The notes: generated from the sequence alone by a model not told the origin. DNA of 64,000 nucleotides from an uncultured Verrucomicrobiales bacterium (GCA_937934595.1 CALGZA010000037.1:17138-81137); one strand, 5' to 3'; counted from the first letter of the stretch, positions 9,487 through 19,382 are shown. Numbers and translations are program-made.

Positions 9487-10359
9487 ATGAAGCATTTAAT
9501 AACTATTTTTTCTATTACCTTTTTGTTGTTGCAAGCACAGCTTGCGCATTCTCAGATTGTTTTAAACGCGAGTATGACCAAGCAGCAGTATGTAGCTTAT
9601 GAAGCTGTGAAGCTTAATGTGACGATGACGAACAGGGCTGGTAGGCCGATACAGTTTGCAAATAAGTATGGCGAGAAGTGGGTTGAATTTGTAGTGAGGC
9701 GTAGTAACAAGGATTCGGTTTTCACGCTGAAAGATGTGGTGTATAAGCCGGTGAGGCTAAATACAGGTGAGACTAGGACGTCTACTTTTACCCTTAATAA
9801 TAGTTTTGATGTGAGTCAGACGGGTAACTATAGTGCTTATGCGATAGTGAGGATGCCTGGTCAGGGTACATCTGAGGGAGTTCGTTCGAAGAAGGTGTTC
9901 TTTACAGTTGTGAAGGGTATAGCGACATGGAAGCAACGTGCTGGTGTGCCGGGGACTGCTGGTGATACGAGAGAATTTAGGATACTGAATGTGACGAATG
10001 GTCACAGTGAGCTTTATGTGCAGGTTGAGGATGTGAAGCGTAATAAGGTCTTGGCGACTTATTCGATGGGTAAGAATCTGTCATTTAGGAAGTATTCTGC
10101 GACTTTAGATAATAAGAATAGGATGCATATATTGTTTTTGACTAAGCCTACTATTTTCAGTCATACGGTGGTGGATTCACGGGGGAAGACGGTGCGAAGG
10201 GAGTATCATAAGAAGGGTCCTGGGGGCAGGACTCCACGATTGATTACTACGAATAGTGGTGTGGTGGGGGTGATGAATTCGACAAGGTTTAATCCTGAGA
10301 AGATGCAGGAGGCTCGGCTTAAGATTCATAATTTGTCTGAGTTACCGCTGGGGTTGTAG
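9487..10359 (+). CDS. Secreted hypothetical protein
   Basis: Signal peptide MKHLITIFSITFLLLQAQLAHSQ; beta-rich sequence; short gap after the preceding gene. Confidence 0.7.
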   Translation: MKHLITIFSITFLLLQAQLAHSQIVLNASMTKQQYVAYEAVKLNVTMTNRAGRPIQFANKYGEKWVEFVVRRSNKDSVFTLKDVVYKPVRLNTGETRTSTFTLNNSFDVSQTGNYSAYAIVRMPGQGTSEGVRSKKVFFTVVKGIATWKQRAGVPGTAGDTREFRILNVTNGHSELYVQVEDVKRNKVLATYSMGKNLSFRKYSATLDNKNRMHILFLTKPTIFSHTVVDSRGKTVRREYHKKGPGGRTPRLITTNSGVVGVMNSTRFNPEKMQEARLKIHNLSELPLGL

Positions 10360-10410
10360 TTGATTTATCATTTTTACTGACATTGGTGATGGGGTGATTA
10401 GAGTTTGATT

Positions 10411-11316
10411 ATGGATATAAAGCATGTTCTCACCGCTGATCAGTTCACTCGTTCTGACTTGGATGCTATAATGGCGCGAAGTTTAGAGATGGAGTCTATT
10501 GTAGCTGGTGGTGGTAGTAAGCTGTGTGATGGTAAGATTTTAGGGGCGTTGTTTTATGAGCCGTCTACGAGGACGAGGTTGTCTTTTGAGACGGCTATGA
10601 TGCGTCTGGGTGGGGATGTGGTTTCTGAGACTGACGTGACGTTTTCATCACAGACTAAGGGTGAGGTGATGGAGGATACGATACGAATTGTGGGTGGGTA
10701 TTCTGATGTGATAGCGATCCGAACTAAGGTGAAGGGAGAGGCGAAGTTAGCTGCTCATTATTCGCCTGTGCCTGTTCTCAATGGGGGGGATGGAGCGGGT
10801 GAGCACCCGACACAGAGTTTATTGGATTTATTTACGATAGCGAAGCACCATAGGATTGGTGAGGAGAGGATGCGGGTGGCTTTTGTGGGGGACTTGAAGT
10901 ATGGAAGGACGGTGCATTCTCTGGCGAAGGTTTTAAGGAATTATGATGGTGTAGAGGTCTCGTTTGTGGCTCCTGAGGTTATTCAGGTGCCGGATGATTA
11001 TCTTGAGGAGGGTGATGAGGTTCACTATGAGTTAAGCGATGAGGTTCTATCTGGTGCTGATGTGATTTATGATACACGGATGCAGAAGGAGAGGTTTGAT
11101 GATATGGATGAGTATCATTTGGTGAGGAATGCATTTATTTTCACACCTGAGGTAGTGGGTAAGATGAAGTCAAGTGCTACTCTTATGCATCCATTGCCCC
11201 GTGTGAATGAGATTCAACAAGCAGTTGATAAGTTGCCCCAGGCTAGGTATTTTGAGCAGGCTCAGAATGGAGTGCCTGTGAGGATGGCGCTTATTGCTGA
11301 GGTTTTGGGGCTGTAG
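10411..11316 (+). CDS. pyrB: Aspartate carbamoyltransferase catalytic subunit
   Basis: 'FYEPSTRTRLSFETAMMRLGG', 'HPTQSLLDLFTI', 'LMHPLPRVNEI'. ATG 10411 preferred over the upstream TTG. Confidence 0.95.
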   Translation: MDIKHVLTADQFTRSDLDAIMARSLEMESIVAGGGSKLCDGKILGALFYEPSTRTRLSFETAMMRLGGDVVSETDVTFSSQTKGEVMEDTIRIVGGYSDVIAIRTKVKGEAKLAAHYSPVPVLNGGDGAGEHPTQSLLDLFTIAKHHRIGEERMRVAFVGDLKYGRTVHSLAKVLRNYDGVEVSFVAPEVIQVPDDYLEEGDEVHYELSDEVLSGADVIYDTRMQKERFDDMDEYHLVRNAFIFTPEVVGKMKSSATLMHPLPRVNEIQQAVDKLPQARYFEQAQNGVPVRMALIAEVLGL

Positions 11317-11332
11317 GGTTTATGTGTTTAGA

Positions 11333-13567
11333 TTAATCTTCTAAGGAGAGTTTTACACCTTTAATGACATGCTCCTTTTTTAGTGGGTATGTTGGTAGTA
11401 GGATAGCAGGTTTGTTAAGAGATGCTGGGTAGATTGCGTTAACTGGTATGCTTGAGCGATTAAACTCGTCTCTTAGGGTTCTTGTGATATCTGGGTTTTT
11501 GCGTGTCCAGTCAGCTTTTAAAGCGACAACGTTGTTTTCTTCGAAGTATTTTTTAAGTTCTATAGCGTTTTGTCCTGAGAACACACTGTTCTCATTTGCT
11601 TTGCAAGTTAGTCAGTTATCTGCTGTAAAATCTACATAGACCCTTTTACCGCTACTTCGTAGCTTAGCCACTTTCTCTGGTGACCAAACCTCCCAAACGA
11701 AACCGTCTTTGGTGATTTCTCTACCGGTTGTTGAGTTTTGTGGCTGGGCATTTACAGCTTTAGAAATAGCCCAATAGGCGATACCGGCAAATGTGAGCGT
11801 AGCAATAAATGATTTAATACGTGTTGACTTGGGTTTATATGGAACGCCCCAGTGTCCGTAAATGTATAATGCAAATGCAATAGCTAGAAATGCCCATAGT
11901 AGCCAAATAGCCCCTGTTTTTCCTGTGAGACTCATGAATGCACCAAAGAAGAAGATGACGGCAGCAAACATGGGGTAGGCCATTATTTTTTTAAAAGTTA
12001 CCATCCAAGCGCCGGGTTTAGGGAGCTTTTGGATCAGTTTAGGCATGAATGCTAATATTACGTATGGGGATGCTATTCCTAGAGCAAATATAGTGAAAAC
12101 GAAAAGAGACGGAAAAGTGTTTAGGTTAGTGGCGTATCCCATTACAGGAGCTACGATTGGAGCTGAGCAGGGAGTAGCAATCAGGGTGGTTAGTAATCCA
12201 GAAAAGAAAGAGCCGCTAAAGCCTTTTTTGGACTGAAGTTCATTGCCTACACCTGTGAGTTTAGTGCCCATTTCAAAAAGGCCACTTAGGTTGAGTCCCA
12301 TCACGAACATAATTATAAGTATTATAGCAAGAGCGATGGGGTTTTGAAGTTGATAGCCCCAGCCGATATCTTCACCAAATGATTTGAGAACGATGAGTGT
12401 GCCTGCGAGTGCCCACATTGATACTAGAATTCCTAGACCGAACACTATGCCGTGCCATTTTATTTTGGATTCATCTTCTCCGGCTTGCTGAGCAAAACCA
12501 GTTATTTTTAGACCAAGGACAGGGAAGACACATGGCATTATATTTAGTATCAAACCAGCAAGAAAAGCGAAAGGGATGACAGTGAGTAGGGTGAATTTTC
12601 TCTCAGTAGAGCCGTCTAGAGAGATTGCTTTTTGTGTTGTTGTAGTTTGTTGCTTATCGGAGGTGTTGTCTGATGAGGATGTATGAGGTGTGTTGTTATT
12701 CCAGTCTGTAGTGATGAAAATACTGTGTTTGTCTCCTACTAATGGAGTGGATGGGCTGTGTAGGATAGCATTGATGCTACTCAGTTTTGGTGCTGGTTCT
12801 TCTTTAAACTCGTTGCCATTATTCACGAGGCCTGTGATAGTTAACTTGGCGCCATCAGGATTTATTTTTATAGGTTTTTGTGCATCAATTTGGCCATTGT
12901 ATTCAAATAGTTGTAAATCATTTGGGAATTTATCGTTTGAGTTAATGGTTATGTTAATTGTATCATCACGTGATGATGCAGTGATTTTCCAGTCTGAAGG
13001 GATTTTTGGGGTGGGTATGTATTTTTTCTGGTAAGTAGATATTTCTTCAAGGTAGTAGGGATTAGGTTGTGTTTTTTCTGCTGCTATAATCTGAAGTTTG
13101 TGTTTTGCTTCTTCTTGAATACAACTAACCTTACAGATTTGCCATGCGGCGTTAGCCGTTATAGATAGTTTCTCTCCTATATTTAGTGTTTTTGGAGCAG
13201 TGATCTCTGTGATGAAGTAGTTGGTTCCATCGTAACCGTATGAGTTGAGCCCATATGACAGCATCATGTGAGGTGTGGGGAATTTAAGTTTTGAGGCTGT
13301 GAATCCACTGGGTAGTATCCATTCAACTGAGGGGATGCCTGAGACGCCAATGCCGTCATTATGGTAGTATGAGTGCCATTCTTTTGGGTGAGTGAGTTTT
13401 AGTGCTACTTTGAAAGTTTCGCCTGGTGCGATAGAGTCAGCGCTGGTTATGATGGAAGAGGAGGATTTTATATCGTTCTGGGTATCTCCAAGCTGTGCGT
13501 TTGATGTGTTTGTGATGGCGATGTTGATGCTGGCTATGCAGAGCAGGGTGATGAAGAAGTTTTTCAT
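11333..13567 (-). CDS. dsbD: Probable selenocysteine-containing thiol:disulfide interchange protein (DsbD/ScsB-like), TGA at 11612..11614 read as Sec
   Basis: Track ORFs 11612..13567 and 11333..11584 are in the same frame, separated by one TGA. Joined: ...KRVYVDFTADN-U-LTCKANENSVFSGQNAIELKKYF... The N-terminal Cys pair (ICKVSC) and TM Cys (NIMPCVFP, ATPCSAP) are intact. Confidence 0.88.
11576..11594 (-). promoter_or_regulatory. Candidate bacterial SECIS hairpin for the UGA at 11612..11614
   Basis: mRNA: UGA-(18 nt)-UGAGAACA-GUG-UGUUCUCA starting at the last base of that spacer. Perfect 8-bp stem, G-containing 3-nt loop about 25 nt after the UGA. Confidence 0.8.
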
Positions 13568-13709
13568 GGATATTGGTTCTGGTTTCGGTGGCGTTAGGGT
13601 AATGAGTTTGCGTGATTTGGGAAGTGTGAAGATGTGACTTGTTACTTAGGTGAGCGTTTCTGGGAGGTGATTTATTCCGGGGAATTTGATTTTTTTGACT
13701 GGGAGGGGA

Positions 13710-14651
13710 TTATTTTGGTCTGGCGACTAGGATTCCGGCGTGTTTTTTGAATTTATTGAGGTATCCTGATATGGTGGAGTCTATGACTACTTTTTTGTAG
13801 GTGGTGGATGCGTGCATGAAGCGGGCTCTGCCTTTATCGTCTTTGATAATGATGCCTACGTGTGAGCAGTAGCTGCCGTTTCCGTGCCTGGCGATGCCTA
13901 TGATGTCACCGTTTTTGAGGTGTTTTTCGATGCTGGGTACTTTAGATTTGGGGATCATTTTGACTTTCATGGCTGTCATTTTGCGCTCGGATTTGGCCAT
14001 GAGGGGGCGGAGTTCTGGGTTGTGTTTGAGGTAGCGGTAGTGTTTCCAGAGGAGAGACATTTCGTTGCATTGGTTTGGCATGGTGGCGGTGGGGAATTTT
14101 TTGGTGATGTCCTTGATGTTTTTTCGTTTGTGGTTGTCTGTGAACCATTCTGCGAGGTAGTGAATGCGGTCAAGGTAGTTTCCATTACAGGTTCCGCCAC
14201 GGTAGCGGGTGTGTTCTATCTGAGCGAGTAGGTGGGTGGGGGTGTATTTTTTCTGTGGGGTTTCGAGCATTTTTGAGATTCCCATGACGACTTCGAAGAA
14301 TGTCCAGCAGTCGAGTCCTTGGAGGTTTACGGATGGGGATTCGATTTTGTTGTGGATTTCTAGTGTGTATGCTTTGTATGGTGTTCCGTTTAGTTCTAGT
14401 GCGATTTTTGCCATGCGGTCTCCCATGGGGAGTTTTTGCCAGTTGTTGGAGATGGCTTTTTTTGTGATTTGGTTGAATTTTTGTTTTCCGATGAAGGTGG
14501 TGGACTGTGGTAGCATTTCTCGGGCTTGAGAGCTTATGGAGCAGATGGTGTATAGTAGGGCGATGATGAGTGCTGCGGAGCGTTTTATTGTTTTTTGGTT
14601 TTTATTCATGTGTTGATGGTAATTTATTTGGTGAGATATGCAATCAGGCAA
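13710..14651 (-). CDS. DUF1460 (N-acetylmuramoyl-L-alanine amidase-like) protein
   Basis: 'LNGTPYKAYTLE...LDCWTFFEVVMGISKML', 'RYRGGTCNGNYLDRIHYLAEWFTDN', 'NGDIIGIARHGNGSYCSHVGIIIKDDKGRARFMHAS'. Confidence 0.85.
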   Translation of the reverse strand: MPDCISHQINYHQHMNKNQKTIKRSAALIIALLYTICSISSQAREMLPQSTTFIGKQKFNQITKKAISNNWQKLPMGDRMAKIALELNGTPYKAYTLEIHNKIESPSVNLQGLDCWTFFEVVMGISKMLETPQKKYTPTHLLAQIEHTRYRGGTCNGNYLDRIHYLAEWFTDNHKRKNIKDITKKFPTATMPNQCNEMSLLWKHYRYLKHNPELRPLMAKSERKMTAMKVKMIPKSKVPSIEKHLKNGDIIGIARHGNGSYCSHVGIIIKDDKGRARFMHASTTYKKVVIDSTISGYLNKFKKHAGILVARPK

Positions 14652-14766
14652 TGTTAAGGGTGTCTTGTTTTTAATGATGGTGTGTGTGAGGTGTTTTTGA
14701 GGATGTTATTTTCTCTTTCCGTAATCGCTTGCAAATCATTAAAAATGGGTTTAGTTGAGACCAGCG

Positions 14767-15414
14767 ATGAAATTCAAATTACTCATAGGTAAGTTTTTTA
14801 GCGTAGTGCCTTTTGTGGTATTATTGGCTTCGTGCGAGGAGGTTCCTGATGTGGTTGAGGTGGTTGAACGCAGGGAGTTGTGTCAGTATGATGATCCTAA
14901 GGTTTATCGTAGTGGTTATAGTTCATGGGTTGGAGATCAGCCATTGCATTGGAGGAGGGTGAATGGGACACGGTATCGCTTGTTGAATTATGCTGTAGGT
15001 GAGGCTACTGAGGTGGCTGTAGGTCAGGTGAATGGTGGCGGTGTATTGGCTAATTTGAATCGGTGGCGGGGAGAGTTTGGTGAGGGTGCTTTGCAGAGTT
15101 TGGATGGTTTAGAGCGTTTTGAGATGCTGGAGGGTAGGGAGGCTTATGCGATAAGGCTTAAGGGTAGTTTTAAGAAGAAGGTAGCTGGAATGCCGGTAAA
15201 GGCAGAGGGCTGGGGTGTGAATGGAGTGATATGTGATGTAGGTGGGGGTGTGATGGTGACTATTAAGATGATGGGTCCGGAGGAGGAGGTGGATGTGGAG
15301 TATGAAAACTTGATAGAGTTTGCGAAGAACTTACGTTTTAATTACCTTCAGGAACCGAGTGAGAGGTCTAAGAAGAATGGGTCTATGGATAAATCTGATG
15401 GAGGTGGATATTAA
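14767..15414 (+). CDS. Putative lipoprotein
   Basis: MKFKLLIGKFFSVVPFVVLLASC lipobox; immediately upstream of resB-like gene. Confidence 0.65.
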   Translation: MKFKLLIGKFFSVVPFVVLLASCEEVPDVVEVVERRELCQYDDPKVYRSGYSSWVGDQPLHWRRVNGTRYRLLNYAVGEATEVAVGQVNGGGVLANLNRWRGEFGEGALQSLDGLERFEMLEGREAYAIRLKGSFKKKVAGMPVKAEGWGVNGVICDVGGGVMVTIKMMGPEEEVDVEYENLIEFAKNLRFNYLQEPSERSKKNGSMDKSDGGGY

Positions 15415-15415
15415 G

Positions 15416-16627
15416 ATGGCTAAGAAGAAGAAACATATGGGGCTGAGGGTGCTGGACTTTTTTTCTGGCTATTTGTTAGCTGTGACATGCCTAGTGCTGC
15501 TTGGTTTGTTGGTGTGGTTTAGTACGTTGGAGATGCAAGATGTGGGTTTGTCTAAGACGTTGGAGAGGTATTATAGTCACAAGACGATTTTTGTAGTTCC
15601 TGAGATTAATGGTGGGAAGTCAGTTTATATTCCTTTGCCGGGTGCGTATTGGGTATGTTGTGTTTTGTTTATCAATATGGTGCTGGGAGGGATTATAAGG
15701 ATACGCAAGAATGTGAGGAATGTGGGAGCAGTGATTTCCCATTTTGCTATTGCTGCTTTATTGGTTGTGGGGCAGGTGGATCACCATCAATCTATTCGTG
15801 GTAAGATGGAGTCTTATCAGGGTGAGAAGTATGATTACGCGACGAAGTTTGAGTTTACTTCTATTGAGGTTTCTGAGTTTGATGAGGAGGGGAAGAAGAA
15901 GTCTCCTTACGTTATAAAGCATGATATGATTAAGGACCTGAATGATAAGGTGCGTAAATTTACTTTTAAAGATTTACCATTTGATCTTGAGGTAAGGCAT
16001 TTCAGGGAGCATGTGGTTGTTAGGAATGGTGCTAATTATGCTAGGGGTAAGGATTCTGGTGAGTTAGTTGATGGTTTCTTCCTTCAGCCTGCTGAGTTTG
16101 ATGTTAAGATGGATTATTATAATTATGGGTGTTATGTCATGGTTAGGCCTAATGATGGTTCACCTGGTAGGAAGATACTTCTGAGTAGGTCGATAGGTTT
16201 TCCGCAGACTTTTTCTGTGGGTGGTAAGCTTTATGGAATAGAGATGCCAAATGAGATATGGAATATGCCGTTTTCTGTTGATTTGATTAATTCTGTTGGT
16301 GAGTATTACCCTGGTACGAAAAAGGCGAGTAAGTTCCAGAGTACGATAGCGTGGACTGGAGATGAGGGTGAGGAGGAGAAGATTGAGACGATCAAGATGA
16401 ATCAGCCGATGCGTTATAAAGGGTTTACGCTTTATCAAGCTAGTTGGAATGAGCCTATAAATGGCTTGGAGTATTCTGGATTTGAGATAGTGACTAATCC
16501 TGCTGATAGGTGGCCTGAGTATTGCTTATGGGTTTCTGCCTTTGGGTTATTTTTGCATTTTGCTTTAAAGTTGATCTCTTATTTAGATAGGGAGACGAGA
16601 CCAGCAGTAAGGAGGGATTTATCATGA
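15416..16627 (+). CDS. ResB-like cytochrome c biogenesis protein
   Basis: TM topology; 'KTIFVVPEINGGKSVYIPLPGAYWVC', 'MNQPMRYKGFTLYQASWN' ResB-like. ATG 15416. Overlaps the start of the ccsA-like gene. Confidence 0.8.
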   Translation: MAKKKKHMGLRVLDFFSGYLLAVTCLVLLGLLVWFSTLEMQDVGLSKTLERYYSHKTIFVVPEINGGKSVYIPLPGAYWVCCVLFINMVLGGIIRIRKNVRNVGAVISHFAIAALLVVGQVDHHQSIRGKMESYQGEKYDYATKFEFTSIEVSEFDEEGKKKSPYVIKHDMIKDLNDKVRKFTFKDLPFDLEVRHFREHVVVRNGANYARGKDSGELVDGFFLQPAEFDVKMDYYNYGCYVMVRPNDGSPGRKILLSRSIGFPQTFSVGGKLYGIEMPNEIWNMPFSVDLINSVGEYYPGTKKASKFQSTIAWTGDEGEEEKIETIKMNQPMRYKGFTLYQASWNEPINGLEYSGFEIVTNPADRWPEYCLWVSAFGLFLHFALKLISYLDRETRPAVRRDLS

Positions 16628-18783
16628 ATATGAGAGTAAGAATACTTGGGTTCTGTCTGACGATGATCGTTATTTTAGTGGTGGCATATGCTGGCATCAG
16701 TAGTTTGGTAGTGAGCGCGTTGTTAAAAGATGTGGAGGGATATGAGGTGTGGGATGAGCGTGTTGTTTCTGAGATGCAGACGCTGCCGGTACAGGATGGG
16801 GGCAGGGTGAAGCCTTTTCAGACTCTGGCGAGGCGTTACATGTATGGGATGCATGGTGATAGGACGATGAAGGTGTCTATAGGTGGTGAGAAGACGAAGC
16901 TGAGTCCTACTGAGTGGTTAATGGATGTGATATTTCGTCCTGAGTTAGCGGATGATTTGCCTACATTTAGGGTAGATAACTCTGCGATACTTGAGCAGTT
17001 GGGGATGGATGTAAATTCTTTACGTGATAGGTATAGTTATAATCAGATAAGGCCTTATCTTCGCAAGTTACAGAAAGAGTATGAGAGTATATTAGCTAAA
17101 ATTAAGAGATTAGGTGATGATAGTCTTACGCCTCGGCAGCAACAGACTATTGCTTTTGTTAGGCTGTTGCAGAGTTATCATTCTCTGAAGAATCCTTTTA
17201 TTTTGTCAGCTGAGGTGAAAAAGGCTACGGGTTATGGTAGTATGAAGGATTTCTTTGTTACTGGTAGTACATTGGAAGAGCGCCTATTGAATACTGGTGG
17301 TGATAAGATGTCGATTATTGGTATTTTAGACAGTAAGATAGTGGCTGATGCTATATTGTTATCTGATATTAGTAGTCTAGGTGAGGTCTCTAAATTGTTA
17401 TTAAACCCTACTTCTGGTAAGCGTGAGTGGCAGTCTATAGGAGAGAGGTTTGCTAAGGTAGCGAAGCCTAATCAGGCGGCGTATCGGCTCTATGCGGAGC
17501 AGGTAGCTGAGCTGAAGCAGAAGCATGGTGAACTGGGTGCTAATACCATTGAAGCGTTTTATGCTGATTACCTTGAAGTTTTTCAGGCGTATATGAAAAG
17601 GCAGAAGAGTTATCCAGATGGTCTGATGGAGGAATTGGTAGAGCTGGAAAAGTTACAGGCGCCTTACACTGGAGGTAGTTCTGATGAGCAATTGAGAGCT
17701 ATTTCCTCGTTTAAGGCGGCTTATGAGAGTGAGGTTGATTTTGGCGATGTGGGAGGAGACATTAAAGCGGAGGTGTATCTTAATAAGTTAGATTATTTTA
17801 ATAATGGTATAGCTATATTGTTGTTAGCGGGGGTGTTTTTGATAGCGATGTGTTTGTGTGTGGGGACGAAGGCGAGTCGAGTTTTGTATTGGTGTGTTTA
17901 TGGTTTAACGGCAGCAGCTTGTTTGTTTACGATAGCTGGGATTGTTCATCGTTCGGTTATTATGGGTAGGCCACCTATTGGTACGTTGTATGATACGATG
18001 CCCTTTATAGCTGGTGCGGGTTTATTATTGTTAGTTTTGGTAGAGTTGATTCACCGGAAGGCTATTTTGTTAGGGGTTTCTGTATGTTTTGGTGTGGCGA
18101 TCCTGTTTTTGGCGAAGAGGTATGAGGTGAGTGAGGCGAAAGACCAGATGGATCCTTTGGTTGCTGTATTGAAATCGAATTACTGGCTTGCTACGCATGT
18201 TGTGATGATTACTTTGGGTTATATGGGTGGGATAGTGGCTGCTTGCATATCACATTTTTATATTATTGGTAGGGCCTTTGGGGTGATAGTGGATAAGAAT
18301 GATAGGAAGTATTTGACTAAGATTGTTTACGGTATGGTAGCGTTCACGTTGCTATTTAGTCTTATTGGGACGATTCTGGGTGGTGTATGGGCTGCGGATT
18401 CTTGGGGTAGATTTTGGGGTTGGGATCCGAAGGAGAATGGAGCTTTATTGATAGTGATCTGGATGCTTGTGATTTTACATGCTCGTTTGGGTGGTTATAT
18501 AAGGGAGATAGGTCTTCATGTATGTAGTGTCTTTGGATTTGCGATTATTGTGTTTTCATGGTGGCATGTAAACTTTTTGGGAGTTGGTTTACACAACTAT
18601 GGTTTTACAAGTAGTGCTGCGATGACAAATATATGGATGTTTTATGGTATGGAGTTTTTGATCATGCTGATAGGGGGAGGGATGGCATGGGTTATCCATG
18701 AGAGGAAGGCAGCTGAGAAGATGCGTAAGAAGTTGGAGGCTGAGAATGGAGGGGATTCAGAGGTGGAGGTTGTTGAGAATTAG
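16624..18783 (+). CDS. CcsA/CcmC-like cytochrome c biogenesis protein with long N-terminal extension
   Basis: WWD-type motif 'GGVWAADSWGRFWGWDPKENGALLIVIWMLVILHARLGGY'; multiple TMs; C-terminal 'WWHVNFLGVGLHNYGF'. Confidence 0.9.
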   Translation: MNMRVRILGFCLTMIVILVVAYAGISSLVVSALLKDVEGYEVWDERVVSEMQTLPVQDGGRVKPFQTLARRYMYGMHGDRTMKVSIGGEKTKLSPTEWLMDVIFRPELADDLPTFRVDNSAILEQLGMDVNSLRDRYSYNQIRPYLRKLQKEYESILAKIKRLGDDSLTPRQQQTIAFVRLLQSYHSLKNPFILSAEVKKATGYGSMKDFFVTGSTLEERLLNTGGDKMSIIGILDSKIVADAILLSDISSLGEVSKLLLNPTSGKREWQSIGERFAKVAKPNQAAYRLYAEQVAELKQKHGELGANTIEAFYADYLEVFQAYMKRQKSYPDGLMEELVELEKLQAPYTGGSSDEQLRAISSFKAAYESEVDFGDVGGDIKAEVYLNKLDYFNNGIAILLLAGVFLIAMCLCVGTKASRVLYWCVYGLTAAACLFTIAGIVHRSVIMGRPPIGTLYDTMPFIAGAGLLLLVLVELIHRKAILLGVSVCFGVAILFLAKRYEVSEAKDQMDPLVAVLKSNYWLATHVVMITLGYMGGIVAACISHFYIIGRAFGVIVDKNDRKYLTKIVYGMVAFTLLFSLIGTILGGVWAADSWGRFWGWDPKENGALLIVIWMLVILHARLGGYIREIGLHVCSVFGFAIIVFSWWHVNFLGVGLHNYGFTSSAAMTNIWMFYGMEFLIMLIGGGMAWVIHERKAAEKMRKKLEAENGGDSEVEVVEN

Positions 18784-18788
18784 TAGAT

Positions 18789-19382
18789 ATGGCTGGTTCG
18801 ATTAAGCTTGGGGTTTTGGGTTCTGGATCTGGTTCGAATATGCAGGCGATTATTGATGCGATTGAATCTGGTGATTTGCATGCTGAGATTGTTTTGGTGA
18901 TGTCAGATTATGAGGATGCTTATATTTTGGAGCGGGCTAGGAGGGCGGGTATCAGGGCTGAGGTGATAGACTGTGGTGGTTATAAGACGAAGTTTCCTGA
19001 TGAGAGGCAGGCTGTGGTGGCTTCTAGATTAAGAGATGCTGGTGTGGATATTGTTTGTTTGGCTGGGTTTATGCGTTTGGTGAAGCGTCCGCTTTTGGAT
19101 GTGTTTCCGGATAGGATTTTGAATATTCATCCTTCGCTTTTACCGGCTTATCCTGGGCTGATGGCTTGGAAGCAGGCGGTTGATGCTGGAGCAGAGGAGA
19201 GTGGTTGTACGGTTCATTATGTGGATGCGGGGATGGATACTGGGCCGATTATTATGCAGGCCAGGGTTCCTGTGTTAGATGGTGATGATGCGGCTAGTTT
19301 ACATGCTAGGATTCAGGTGGCTGAGCATGGTTTGTATCCTAAGGCGATAGGCCAGGTGGCTGAGGAGCTGTGTTTGGGGTGA
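18789..19382 (+). CDS. purN: Phosphoribosylglycinamide formyltransferase
   Basis: 'GSGSGSNMQAIIDAI', 'LAGFMRLVKRPLLDVFPDRILNIHPSLLPAYPGLMAWKQAVDAG', 'GCTVHYVDAGMDTGPII'. Confidence 0.95.
   Translation: MAGSIKLGVLGSGSGSNMQAIIDAIESGDLHAEIVLVMSDYEDAYILERARRAGIRAEVIDCGGYKTKFPDERQAVVASRLRDAGVDIVCLAGFMRLVKRPLLDVFPDRILNIHPSLLPAYPGLMAWKQAVDAGAEESGCTVHYVDAGMDTGPIIMQARVPVLDGDDAASLHARIQVAEHGLYPKAIGQVAEELCLG

Noticed and set aside
11612-11614. Genome-wide reassignment of TGA as a sense codon
   Set aside because: Several confident genes in the window end with TGA, e.g. at 838, 19382 (purN), 25754 and 27796.
11612-13567. Treating the dsbD-like ORF as complete at 11612, or as a nonsense pseudogene
   Set aside because: Only one stop, in the exact redox-Cys position, no frameshift, intact downstream domain and a SECIS-like hairpin favour Sec recoding over decay.
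13884-14231. 115-aa + strand ORF and overlapping short minus ORFs in the DUF1460 gene
   Set aside because: Overlapped by a confident DUF1460 gene; no domain signal.
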